A model generated the notes under the pieces. The model saw only the letters and a program-made list of their open reading frames with translations, had not been told where the DNA came from and made no database searches. DNA of 64,000 nt from Pelagomonas calceolata (lineage: Eukaryota > Sar > Pelagophyceae > Pelagomonadales > Pelagomonadaceae), in contig CAKKNE010000004.1 of assembly GCA_918797485.1 (NCBI GenBank), positions 5,084,001-5,148,000 on the forward strand, read 5' to 3'. Shown in pieces: positions 19,421-27,632 of the stretch (position 1 is its first letter; each line of letters starts with the position of its first letter). Made by a program: the position numbers and the translations under genes.

Positions 19421-20665
19421 ATGCGCCGCGTCCCGGACGCCTACGAGGAGAACGTCGCGCCAGGGTCCACTCCGCGCAAGCAACAGACGCGCACGCAAAC
19501 GCCGGCCACGATCCTCCATCCGACTCAACAGCTGTCCCAGCCGCTCGCGCCGGCCACGATCCTCCATCCGACCCAGCGAGTTAATACCCCAGACACCGAA
19601 CTGGTGCCGACGCAGCTGGCGCCGACGCAGCCGGCGACGCCGCAGCGCGACCGGGCCGCGCGAGCGCTCTCGTTCGGCGCCGCGACGCCCTTCGTCGCAA
19701 AAAACTCGAGGGAGGGCTCCGCATCCACGCGCCTCTCGTCGGCGACGCCCAGCCCCACGCCGCCTGCGCCGCCGCCCGCCGCCGAGGACGACTTGGCGGC
19801 CTCGCTGAGCGACCGCCTGCGATTCGCGTCGCCCGGGGAAGACGTCACCTCGCCGGCGTCGTCAGAGGAGGAGGAGTCGGGTAGCTGGCTGCCGCGCGCG
19901 AAGCACTCGCCGGTGGTCGCGCCGGAGTCGCCGCCGTCGGCCGCCGCGGAGCCGTTGTTGACCCCGCCGTCGCCGCCGACGCCGTCGCCACGCCCGGCGC
20001 AGCGGCCACCGCGGTCGCTCGCGCGACGGCTGAGGACCCTCGAGCGTTCCGGCTCCGGCGCAGCTGTCGGAGCGCCGCCCCTCGCGAAAGGCCGGATCGC
20101 CAAGGCCGTGGCCGACCTCATCCGCCGCGACGAGGAGGACGCGGGGCCGACGCTAGTGCTCGCCGCGTCTGGACCGGCGGCGGATGAATGGATAGCGGCG
20201 CTGACGCTCGCTCTAGGGCCGCACTGCGACGTCCTCAAGCACGCGACGACTGCCGCGGCCCTCAGGCGCAACACGCCCGCTCGCCTAGCGCGGATGACAT
20301 GCGTCGTCGCCACCTATGCCCAGGCGTCGCGCGCGGACCCGCGGGAGGCGCGGACCGCGCCGGCGTCCGAGTGGCTTTCCTCGGCGCGGCCCGTCGCGCA
20401 AGCGCAGGACTCCGTGCTCCATCGCCTGACCTGGCACAGGGCGGTCTACGACGAAGCCCACTCGTTGCTCGGCACGTCAAAACGAGCTCGAGCGGCGGAG
20501 ACGCTCGACGCAAACTTTTCGTGGGCCGTCTTCGGACCCGTGACATTGGACCAGCTGTCGCGCAAGCCCGCGCAGCTCCGGGCCTTGGCCGCACTCGTCA
20601 AGTATCCTCGCGGGGCGCCCCTCGCGCGGCTCCTCCTCGAGAGGACGGTTCGCCTCGACGACTGA
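19421..20665 (+). CDS. degenerate SNF2/RAD5-like ATPase-lobe protein, probably catalytically dead
   Basis: Predicted 414 residues from ATG 19421; 30 codons upstream are open but start with TTG. Residues 1-220 are disordered, rich in Pro, Ser and Thr, with many Ser/Thr-Pro sites and two ATILHPTQ copies. From about residue 225 the sequence resembles the first ATPase lobe of SNF2-family helicases: TLVLAASGPAADEW (motif Ia position), CVVATYAQAS, and WHRAVYDEAHSLL with a DEAH box followed by a 'SWAVFGP' segment where active enzymes have a TGTP motif. I see no Walker A (GKT) and no second lobe. It could be a pseudo-ATPase scaffold, a gene fragment, or the 5' part of a gene I cannot extend. The reading frame is intact. 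Confidence 0.6.
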   Translation: MRRVPDAYEENVAPGSTPRKQQTRTQTPATILHPTQQLSQPLAPATILHPTQRVNTPDTELVPTQLAPTQPATPQRDRAARALSFGAATPFVAKNSREGSASTRLSSATPSPTPPAPPPAAEDDLAASLSDRLRFASPGEDVTSPASSEEEESGSWLPRAKHSPVVAPESPPSAAAEPLLTPPSPPTPSPRPAQRPPRSLARRLRTLERSGSGAAVGAPPLAKGRIAKAVADLIRRDEEDAGPTLVLAASGPAADEWIAALTLALGPHCDVLKHATTAAALRRNTPARLARMTCVVATYAQASRADPREARTAPASEWLSSARPVAQAQDSVLHRLTWHRAVYDEAHSLLGTSKRARAAETLDANFSWAVFGPVTLDQLSRKPAQLRALAALVKYPRGAPLARLLLERTVRLDD

Positions 20666-20713
20666 TTCTAAGTCTGCGGCGTGTGTGTTCAATCCGGTCA
20701 TCCGCCGCTCTGA

Positions 20714-20866
20714 TACGGTGCTAGGACTAGTGCCCTGGGCTGGGGGGAGACACCATGCGTCGCCGATTCCGCGTCTTTCGTGTCAGTCGATGTTACGGTG
20801 CTAGGACTAGTGGGCGGAGCCCCTGGGGGGGAGACACCGCGCGTCGCCGCGTCTTTCGTAACAGGC
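20714..20866. repeat. imperfect tandem duplication, about 80 bp per unit
   Basis: Unit 1 is 20714-20793 and unit 2 starts at 20794. Both begin TACGGTGCTAGGACTAGTG and end near CGCGTCTTTCGT. Unit 2 carries small deletions. The beginning of unit 2 recurs inverted at 22112-22139. Confidence 0.85.
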
Positions 20867-21057
20867 CCGCGCTAGTAGGTCTTTGATGTAGCCCCACTTT
20901 TTTTTTTGGCTTTTGGCTAATTTCCTCCTAGCTCTTGCTCAGCTTGAACATAGCGCTGAGCTGCTGCGCCTGCGTTTTCCCTGTGTTTTCTCGTCGCGCT
21001 TGTTTGCAAAGCAGAAGAATTCGTCTGCCTGCTTTCACGCGGCCACACATACTCTAC

Positions 21058-21852
21058 ATGGACAAGCCGCTTAGCGCGCCGCGAGGCCCGGACGACGGCG
21101 GCAAAAAGCAGAAGCGGCCGCGCGAGGCGTCATCCGGCCGGGAGGGCGCCGATAAGCGCGGGCGTCGGGACGGCCGGCGGGACGGCGGCCGCCGCGGCGG
21201 GGGCCGCGGCGGCGGGGGTGGGGGGCGCGGCGACGGCCCGCGGCACCGCGGCGGCCGCGGCGGGCGCATCGGCGGCACCGGGCCGCGGCGCGCGCCCGAC
21301 CGCGACACGGTGCGGTTCAGCTACAAGTGGGCGGTCACGCCCGAGAAGCAGCGCGTGCCGACCGGTGCGGAATCAACCAGTGACAGAGGCGCAGTCGCGT
21401 CGCTGCGAGCTCACGGGATGGGACCAGTTCGACCTGACCCGATCAAGAAACGCGGTGCCGGACGACCCGACCATCGTCGACGGCCAAGCCTACGGCTACC
21501 ACGTTTGATTTCCGCGCAGGTGCTGACGGTGCGGGCGTTCGGCGCGGAGCTCATGAAAATCGGCAGCGGCGGCAGCCTCGAGATCTCGTCGGGCGGCTTC
21601 AGGACGTGGAGGACGTTCCAGGCGCTCAACATGGTGCTGGCGCCGGTGGGCCTCGAGCTCGAGGCGGACCCCGAGGGCCGCGGCGCGGGCTACCGCGGCG
21701 GCAAGTGGTCGCTGACGTCGAAGAACGGCTGGACGCTGCCCTTCGAGGACGACATGAAGCTGAGCGCGTTCCCGACGCGCGACTGGAAGCGCATCCTGCC
21801 CCAGCTCGAGAGCCTGCCGGAGGACGTCGAGTTCGTCGTGGCGAAGGACTAG
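21058..21852 (+). CDS. RGG/GR-rich nucleic-acid-binding-type protein
   Basis: Exons 21058-21354 and 21520-21852 give 630 nt (209 residues) after removal of introner E. Residues about 15-85 are basic and then Arg/Gly-rich with RGG, RGGG and GGRGG motifs, which in other proteins bind RNA and are methylated on arginine. From about residue 90 a folded domain follows: TVRFSYKWAVTPEKQR, VLTVRAFGAELMKIG (junction), FQALNMVLAPVGLELE, KWSLTSKNGWTLPFEDD. I do not recognise this domain. The first in-frame ATG is at 21058. The splice junction falls inside the folded domain, so the introner cannot simply be translated; unspliced RNA would insert about 55 codons. Confidence 0.7.
   Translation: MDKPLSAPRGPDDGGKKQKRPREASSGREGADKRGRRDGRRDGGRRGGGRGGGGGGRGDGPRHRGGRGGRIGGTGPRRAPDRDTVRFSYKWAVTPEKQRVPTGAESTSDRGAVASLRAHGMGPVRPDPIKKRGAGRPDHRRRPSLRLPRLISAQVLTVRAFGAELMKIGSGGSLEISSGGFRTWRTFQALNMVLAPVGLELEADPEGRGAGYRGGKWSLTSKNGWTLPFEDDMKLSAFPTRDWKRILPQLESLPEDVEFVVAKD
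21363..21519 (+). mobile_element. introner element E (157 bp, divergent subfamily)
   Basis: Ends are CGGTGCGGAATCAACCAG and CGTTTGATTTCCGCGCAG. Duplications GTGCCGAC and GTGCTGAC match at 7 of 8 positions. The intron is 21355-21519, GT-AG. The interior shares no clear stretch with subfamilies 1 or 2, so only the termini unite it with the others. The whole element is open in the host frame. Confidence 0.88.
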
Positions 21853-22273
21853 CGTGCCGGGTTTTATATTAGGTGCCCAGAGTTGTGCGGCTTCCGTTTT
21901 GCTAATGTCTTACAGTCACTAGCACACTCTTCTGCTACAAGGGGTTCTTAGATGTATACTCCAAGTATATTTAGTGCGCTTAGTGGTGAACCGCAAAGGT
22001 CGCCGCGGCGAGCGACTGAGACGCCGCACCGCTTGTTGGCCGCGCCCTTGGTAGTATATGACTTTCGGCCCATTTTACACCAAAACGGACGCTCACGGTG
22101 GCTCACCCGGGGGGGTTCCGCCCACTAGTCCTGGCACCGCAACAACACTATAAGGTAATGCTTCACTGGGACGGGCCAGGACGACGACTCAGACCCGGGG
22201 AGGGCCCACGAGCTTGTACTAGGAGGACACGACCCCGTATTACGATACGGGTGGGGGGGGGAGGGGCGGGGAC
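21853..22273. other. convergent intergenic region, 421 bp
   Basis: It lies between the RGG gene and the Myb gene. It holds the TGTCTTACAG motif at 21905, a small TATAC/GTATA inverted repeat near 21953 and the inverted copy of the 28-bp repeat at 22112-22139. No gene is seen. Confidence 0.4.
22112..22139 (-). repeat. inverted copy of the 20796-20823 repeat
   Basis: Read on the minus strand this segment starts CGGTGCCAGGACTAGTGGGC and matches 20796-20823 at 26 of 28 positions. The two copies face each other across the RGG-rich gene. Confidence 0.85.
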
Positions 22274-23884
22274 TCAGAGCCAGCGGGCGACGCACACCGG
22301 CGACTCGACGAAGCGCGGCGCCGGCGCCGGCTCGGGGAAGACGTCCATGAGGAAATCGACGTGGCGCTTGCGCACGGCGCCGTCGCGCGGGACGGGCAGG
22401 TCGAACTCGGTCGGCTCGAGCGGCACGGGCGACGCCGGCGCGAGCGTGCGCGAGCCCGGCAGGCAGGCGGGCTCGAGCGCCGGGCAGGGCGGCAGCGGCG
22501 CGGCCGGCGGCGCGTACGCGGCCAGGACCTCGAGCGGCGACGCCTTGCGCTTGATGAGGGAGGCCGGCCGCGGCGGCGGCCGCGCCGCGGCGGGCCGGCA
22601 CGCGGGCGACGCCGAGAAGGGCGACGCGGGCGACACGGGCGTGAGCGAGCGCAGGGACTCGTCGTCGTCGTCGTCGTCGACGGCGAAGGCGGCGCCGTCC
22701 TTGTAGGCGAACTCGGCGAAGGGGCTCGGCGGCCGCGACGCGCCGTCGGTCATGTCCGCGAGCGTCCGCGGCGTGAGGAGTGCGGAGAGCAGCGCCGCCG
22801 CGGCCTCGGCCGACTGGTCGGCCGGCGGCGGCGCCGGGGCCTGGGTGGCGCGGGGCGGTTTCGCGGGCGGCCGTCCCGGCCGCGACGGGCGACGACGCGG
22901 TCGGCGCCGTTCGACGCGAAGGCGCCGCGCGGACGCCGCGGCGCGCCCGGGCGCTGCGGAGCGAGGCGCGGCGCGTCGTCACGCTCGAGCCGCCCCAGGA
23001 CGGCGCGCGGCCGACGGCGCGGCCGCGGGCGGGCGCGGCCGCGCGGCGCGGCGCCGCGGGCCGCGCCGCGCGGCGCTTCGCCGGCGCCGACTTCTTGGCG
23101 CGCGCGGCCTTGCGCTTCTGGGAGTACCTGCGCGCGCGGGGGGGGCGTCGTTTCCTGGTCCGGGCGGCGTTTTGCCGCATCCGTAATCCCGTCCCCGCCC
23201 CGAGATATTCGGCGGCCCGCGATTCGACGACGACGGGCCGTCGAGGTCCCTCGGAGAGGACCAGCGACGCCGCGACCCCGGAGGACTCTGAAACCGTCGT
23301 TGCGGTCGGAATCGACGGACGCGCCCGCGCCCGCGCCCCGCCCGGAACGGGGCTTCCGAAACCCGGCGTTCCCACCAAAAAAGCTCGAATGTCCACGCGC
23401 CGGCACCGCGCCAGTAGTTTTTGACCGCGTTGTCGGTTCTGCCCGGTAGCCTGCGCAAAGGGGGCGCGGAGGTGCGAAAACCGGGGACCGGCCGCGCGGA
23501 GCCGAGGGGCGGGATGAACCTCGAAACGGCGTCGTTTTTCGAAGGGCGCGTGGCTCGCCGTGGACGCGGCGATAACTACCGCTTGGCGATGGTCGCCCAC
23601 TTGTTTCCGACCTCGGCCTGGCTCTCGCGGATGATCCGTTCCTCGGCCTCGGTCCAGGGGCGCGTCGTGATCTTGGGGTCGAGGCTGGCGACCCAGCGCG
23701 CGCGGCACTGCTTGCTGGTCTTGGGGCGCCCCGGGAAGGCGTCGCTCACGTCGCGCGCGACGTCGGTCCACGCCCGCTTGCCGTGACTCGCCACGGCGGC
23801 GCGCACCGCGTCGTCCTCGGCCTCGGTCCAGGATCGCGCGTCGAGGAGGGGCGGCGACGTTCGGCCGGTGCGAGTCGTCGCCAT
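22274..23884 (-). CDS. R2R3 Myb-domain transcription factor
   Basis: The two Myb repeats are clear: RSWTEAEDDAVRAAVASHG...CRARWVASLDP and RPWTEAEERIIRESQAEVGNKWATIAKR, completed after splicing by LPGRTDNAVKNYW. This is the DNA-binding fold of c-Myb/plant R2R3 factors, so the protein should act in the nucleus. My model joins 23884-23580, 23450-23412, 23127-22887 and 22840-22274 (1,152 nt, 383 residues). Intron 1 (GT-AG) is fixed by the Myb consensus. Intron 2 needs a GC donor and gives NYWYSQKRKAARAKK, a typical Myb continuation. Intron 3 (46 bp) is the least certain. The C-terminal half is basic and then Pro/Ala/Ser-rich with an Asp run, a possible activation region. None of the introns has introner ends. 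ATG 24178 is in frame upstream, but that stretch looks like leader. Confidence 0.78.
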
Positions 23885-24240
23885 GTGTTTTGAATTCAAC
23901 GGGAACTTTTTGCGAGGCGCGCGCTGCAAAATGAGAGAGGGCCGGCAGAGAACTTTGACTGAGGGTTTGAGCGCTGGTCGCGCCCTTGCGCGGGCGAAGA
24001 GAAGTAGTTGAGAGGCGAGCTTGTAGCGGCCGCCGAATCGAGAGAGAGAGCCGGGGCGTAAAAAGAGCAGATATGCAAATCTGGGCAAAAAAAACCCGGA
24101 ACCACCGCTCCAAACTGCCTCGAGAGGTCTCGCCTCGTGGGCGCTTATTAAAACGGGGGAAAGGGATTGTCTCCCCATAAAACGCCGCCCGAGTCTAGCG
24201 AAAACCGTGACAACAACAACTTAAAACGAACACAACTCAA
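23885..24240. promoter_or_regulatory. upstream region of the Myb gene
   Basis: 356 bp between the Myb start and the stop of the next minus-strand gene. It has lower GC, an AG-rich tract near 24040 and an A-run near 24087. It is also open in frame with the Myb protein up to ATG 24178. No defined element is recognised. Confidence 0.4.
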
Positions 24241-25594
24241 CTATGCCGGCAGCAGCGGCGACGTCGGCGACGCGGGCGCCCGCAGGTCTGGCCGCTTCGG
24301 CCGCCCCTCCCGCGCCTGGGGCGCCGCCGGCGCGGGCGCCGCTTCCGTGGGCTCGTCGCGCAGGCGCCGCCGCTCGCGCGCGACGCTGGCCCGCCGCGTG
24401 ACCTCGGTGTAGGACACGACGCCGACCATCGCCACGAAAAGACCCAGCAGGTTCTTCGCGTTCGTCTCGAGGCCGAAGACCACGACCGAGAAGCCGATCG
24501 TGGCGATCGTCTTGACGTGGCCCAGCACCTGGTACGTTAGCGGGCTCGTGCGGCCGAGCACGTAGTAGTTCGACACGTTCGCGGCGAGCGCGAGCCCGCA
24601 GGACCTGTGTGGAAATCAAATTTCGGGCGCCCCACGCACGTGCTTTCCGTAGCTGCGTCTGCGCGATGGCGTGGCGATTCCACGCCATCGACGCGACATT
24701 GTCCCCGTGGCCACGTCGGCTCGATGGCGTGGAGGCTCACGAAGTCCACGCAATATTTCTCAGGATAACATAACTCACTGGTTGATTTCCACACAGCGCA
24801 GGACCAGAGGACGTCGCCCCGGAGGTCGGCGGTCCAGTCGAGCGCCGCCAGATGGGCGACGTCGTCGCACAGGGGGGACGCGGCGAGCATCGCCAGGGCG
24901 ATCAGGGGCGACGTGTGGTAGAGCAGCTGGTTCGAGTCGACGCGGAGCCGCCGCTGCGACCTGTGCGCAAACCAACCAGCGAGTCGGGCGCACTCCGCGC
25001 CGCCACAAATTTGATTGGCGCGCTGGTTGCCGACGAGGCGGTGGCGCGCTGCGCGAGCACCGTCGCGACGACCGCGACGGCGCCGTAGAGCGTGCCGAGC
25101 GGCGTCACGGTGTGGTCGTGGACCTCGGCGACGTAGAGCCCGCCCACGAGGGGCACGAGCGTCGCCAGCGTCGCGCCGTCCGGGAACCGGTCGCCCGCCA
25201 GGTACTGCGTCGCCAACGTGCAGGGGATGCAGGCCAGCTTGGTCATCTGGAAGAAGCCCACCGAGTTCTGCTTGAGGTTCAGGTTCATGAAGGCCATGGC
25301 CAGAAGGCTGGCGCCGGCGACGCGGACCACCGTCCGCCGTTCGCAGGCCTTGTACGCGAAGACGCCGCACCGCAGCATGACCCGCATGCCCGCGGCGGTG
25401 AAGGCCATCTGGCAGCTCGTGAGAAAGATAATGTGGTCGAACCGGTGCTGCGCCACGAGCCATTTGTTGACCAGCACCACGGCGCAGCTCGACAGCAGGT
25501 TCGCGAAGACCGCGAGCATGAGCGGCACGCGCAGCGCCGTGCCGAAGACGCCCGTGCGCTTGCGGTTTTCGTCGAGCCAGGCGCGCGGACGCAT
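24241..25594 (-). CDS. SLC35E/TPT-family nucleotide-sugar or sugar-phosphate transporter
   Basis: Exons 25594-25035, 24960-24805 and 24604-24241 give 1,080 nt (359 residues); both introns are introners (G and F). The protein is a multi-span membrane protein of the drug/metabolite transporter superfamily. It has LLSSCAVVLVNKWLV in the first helix, QMAFTAAGMRVML, NLNLKQNSVGFFQMTKL, LVPLVGGLYVAEVHD, SNQLLYHTSPLIALAML and, across the second junction, LAANVSNYYVLGRTSPLTYQVLGHVKT. The last motif is typical of SLC35E3-like and plant triose-phosphate-translocator-like carriers. Such proteins exchange nucleotide sugars or phosphorylated sugars across Golgi, ER or plastid membranes; no plastid-type leader is evident, so Golgi/ER is more likely. 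ATG 25594 is the first in-frame ATG. Confidence 0.85.
24605..24796 (-). mobile_element. introner element F (192 bp, subfamily 2)
   Basis: Sense ends are CTGTGTGGAAATCAACC and TTTGATTTCCACACAG, 15 of 15 complementary at the tips. The 8-bp duplications GTCCTGCG are identical. The intron is 24605-24804, GT-AG. It is the least degraded copy of its subfamily here and so probably the youngest. Confidence 0.95.
24961..25034 (-). mobile_element. introner element G (about 66 bp, short, reversed, old)
   Basis: The whole 74-bp intron is GTCGGCAA plus the element and ends GCGCACAG. Read on the plus strand the element runs CTGTGCGCAAACCAACCAG...AATTTGATTGGCGCG and aligns with subfamily 1 (GAGTCGGGCGCAC, CGCGCCG). 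It is therefore inserted in the opposite orientation to B, C and H relative to transcription. The target duplication has decayed to GTCGGCAA against GTCGCAGC. Confidence 0.8.
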
Positions 25595-25620
25595 CGTTTG
25601 AGGCGCGCGCAAGACGACGG

Positions 25621-25693
25621 CTCTCCTTCGCAGCGGCGCCGCGCCGCCGGGTGCTTTTCGACGCCTCTCCTTCGCAGCGGCGCCGCGCCGCCG
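25621..25693. repeat. 29-bp perfect direct repeat upstream of the transporter gene
   Basis: Copies at 25621-25649 and 25665-25693 are identical (CTCTCCTTCGCAGCGGCGCC and the following nine bases), with a 44-bp period. They lie 27 bp or more upstream of the ATG at 25594. Confidence 0.9.
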
Positions 25694-26093
25694 ACAAGTG
25701 CTTTTACAGTACGCCCTTGCTTTCAGCAGCAGGGGTCCTGCCTAGCGAGGATTCTCGCTAATTTCGAGCACATTCAAGTAGGGGACAGAGCAGGCTGCAA
25801 GGCTAGGCCTTGTCCGTACTAACATGCGGTCTTAGCTATGCATCGTGCCTGCTAAAAAAATAAATTTTGCTCTAAATCGGCTAATTCCGGGTTTTTCCGG
25901 GTTTTCTAACATGAAACCAGTCATTTTTCCATTGCTACGGCCCGCGCAAGGGGTGCCCCGAGAGTGCTCACTCGTCCACCTGGCGATTTTTGGGGAGCCC
26001 GCCACGGGAGCCAACACGATGATTTGAGCACGCTACGTGGCCTCGTCACATATAGACGGAAGACTGTCAAACGTGGTGTATCGCCCAGGGCCT

Positions 26094-26099
26094 CACGTG
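26094..26099. promoter_or_regulatory. G-box CACGTG
   Basis: The palindrome lies 60 bp upstream of the sigma-factor ATG. G-boxes are bound by bZIP/bHLH factors and often confer light response in photosynthetic eukaryotes. Function here is inferred from position only. Confidence 0.4.
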
Positions 26100-26158
26100 C
26101 GCAACGCGGAAACAAGAGCTCGCGACCGCTCTATCAAGTTGGCTGACTAAGACACAGC

Positions 26159-27632
26159 ATGTCGACGAAGAAGACGCCGGCGCTGCGCAGCGCCTGGGCT
26201 CTGATGCTCGTCGTGCCGCTCGCCGCCCTCGTGCCGCCGGGCCGGCCGCCGCGCACGACGAAGCTCGACGCCGCGACGCTCGCGCGCCGCCGCGAGCGGC
26301 GCGAGGCGCTCAAACCGCTGCTGACGTGGCCCGAGGAGCAGCGCCTCGGCCGCGAGTGCCGGCGGCTCGCGGCCCTCGAGGACGTCCGCGCCCGGGAGGG
26401 CGCGCGGCTGCGGCGCGCGCCCACGCGCGGGGAGTGGGCCGCGGCCGCCAACTACTCGAGCGAGGCCGCGCTGCGGGCGGACCGCGCGCGCATGCGCGCG
26501 TGCCGCGACGAGCTCATCGCGCGGAACCTGCGCCTGGTGCTCAGCGTCGCGGGCCGGTACAAGCCGCAGCCCGGCCTCGAGTTCGACGACCTCGTCGCCG
26601 AGGGGAACTTCGGGCTGGCCAAGGCGGCGGCGCGCTTCGACCCCGGGCGGGGCTTCCGCTTCTCGACGTACGCGGTCTGGTGGATCCGGCAGGCGATCTC
26701 GCACGCCGTCGGCCACGACGCGCGCGCGATCCGCCTGCCGGCGCACGTGCACGACAAGCTGCGGCCTGCGTGGAAATCAACCAGTGCGTCGGGTGCACCC
26801 GACAATTCTTCACTACGTCGTTCCTCGGCGACGACGCGGCCGTCCTGAACGCGCCGTAAAATTTTGATTTCCACACAGGCTGCGGCGCATGCGGCGCCTG
26901 CGCGAGGAGTACCGCGAGGCCCACGGGCGCGACCCCGACGACCGGCACGTCGCGGCCGCGCTGGGCATTGATCACACAAAGGTCCGCGCGCTCGGGCGCG
27001 CGGCGCGCGAGGTGGCGTCGCTCGACGCGAGCGCCCTGCTGCGGGGCGGCCCGCGCAAGGGCTCGGGCGCGGCGGAGCGCTTCGCGCCGCGCGCGGCGGA
27101 CCTGCTCGCCGACGAGACGCAGGCGCCCGAGCGGCACGCGGACGCGGCGCTCGCGCGCGACGCGCTGGCCCAGGTGCTCGCCGAGGGCCTCGGGGCCCGC
27201 GAGCGCGACGTCGTCGCGGCGCGCTTCGGGCTGGACGGGCGGCCGCCCAGGAACCTGGCGCAGATCGGCGCGGCCTACGGCCTGACGCGCGAGCGCATCC
27301 GGCAGATCGAGCGCGCCGCGCTCTACAAGCTGCGCATGCCGCACCGCGCGCGCAAGCTGGCGCCGCACGCCGACCTGCCCGCGGCGCCGCGGCGCCGCGC
27401 GCCCGCGGCGCCGGGGCCGCCGGCCGCGGTCGCGCGCTGCGCCTGCCGCGACGTAGCCGTCGGCGACCGCCTCGTCGCGGCCGACGACGCGGGCCGCGCA
27501 TGCGTCGTCCGCCAAATCAAGAAGGGCGGCTGGCTCGTCGTGAGCTGGGAGGACGAGCCGGGGCGAGCGTTCGCGCGGCCGTCGGCGTTCCGCCTGCCCG
27601 ACCGCAAGGCCGCGCCCGGCGGGGAGTCGTAA
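26159..27632 (+). CDS. plastid RNA polymerase sigma-70 factor, nucleus-encoded, with C-terminal extension
   Basis: Exons 26159-26757 and 26879-27632 give 1,353 nt (450 residues) after removal of introner H. Region 2 is complete (NLRLVLSVAGRYKPQPGLEFDDLVAEGNFGLAKAAARFD, then RFSTYAVWWIRQAI, about residues 123-180). Region 3 is restored only by splicing (VHDKLRRMRRLREEY). Region 4 has the helix-turn-helix LAQIGAAYGLTRERIRQIERAALYKLR (about 325-354). The N-terminus is hydrophobic (SAWALMLVVPLAALVPPG), as expected of the signal part of a bipartite plastid leader in complex plastids, but the usual Phe after the cleavage site is not seen. After region 4 come a Pro/Ala linker and a 60-residue beta-rich tail (VGDRLVAADDAG, CVVRQIKKGGWLVVSWEDEPG), which bacterial sigma factors lack. 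Role: promoter recognition by the plastid-encoded polymerase. Confidence 0.88.
26766..26878 (+). mobile_element. introner element H (113 bp, subfamily 1)
   Basis: Ends are CTGCGTGGAAATCAACCAG and TTTTGATTTCCACACAG. The 8-bp duplications GCTGCGGC (26758-26765 and 26879-26886) are identical. The intron 26758-26878 uses the duplicate's GC as donor and restores LRRMRRLR of sigma region 3 exactly. The sequence is an internally deleted relative of element B: both ends and GACGCGGCCGTCCTG match, and the middle third is missing. Confidence 0.95.

Larger units (their letters stand above)
25595..26158. promoter_or_regulatory. divergent promoter of transporter and plastid sigma factor
   Basis: 564 bp between outward-facing starts. 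The transporter side has a 29-bp direct repeat (25621-25693). A low-GC block (about 25845-25930) with CCGGGTTTTTCCGGGTTTTC lies in the middle. The sigma-factor side has a TATA-like CATATAGA near 26049 and a G-box CACGTG. Confidence 0.5.

Noticed and set aside
24221-24688. Minus-strand frame that reads through introner F into the transporter C-terminus
   Set aside because: It starts inside the introner and uses a frame different from the conserved transporter sequence.
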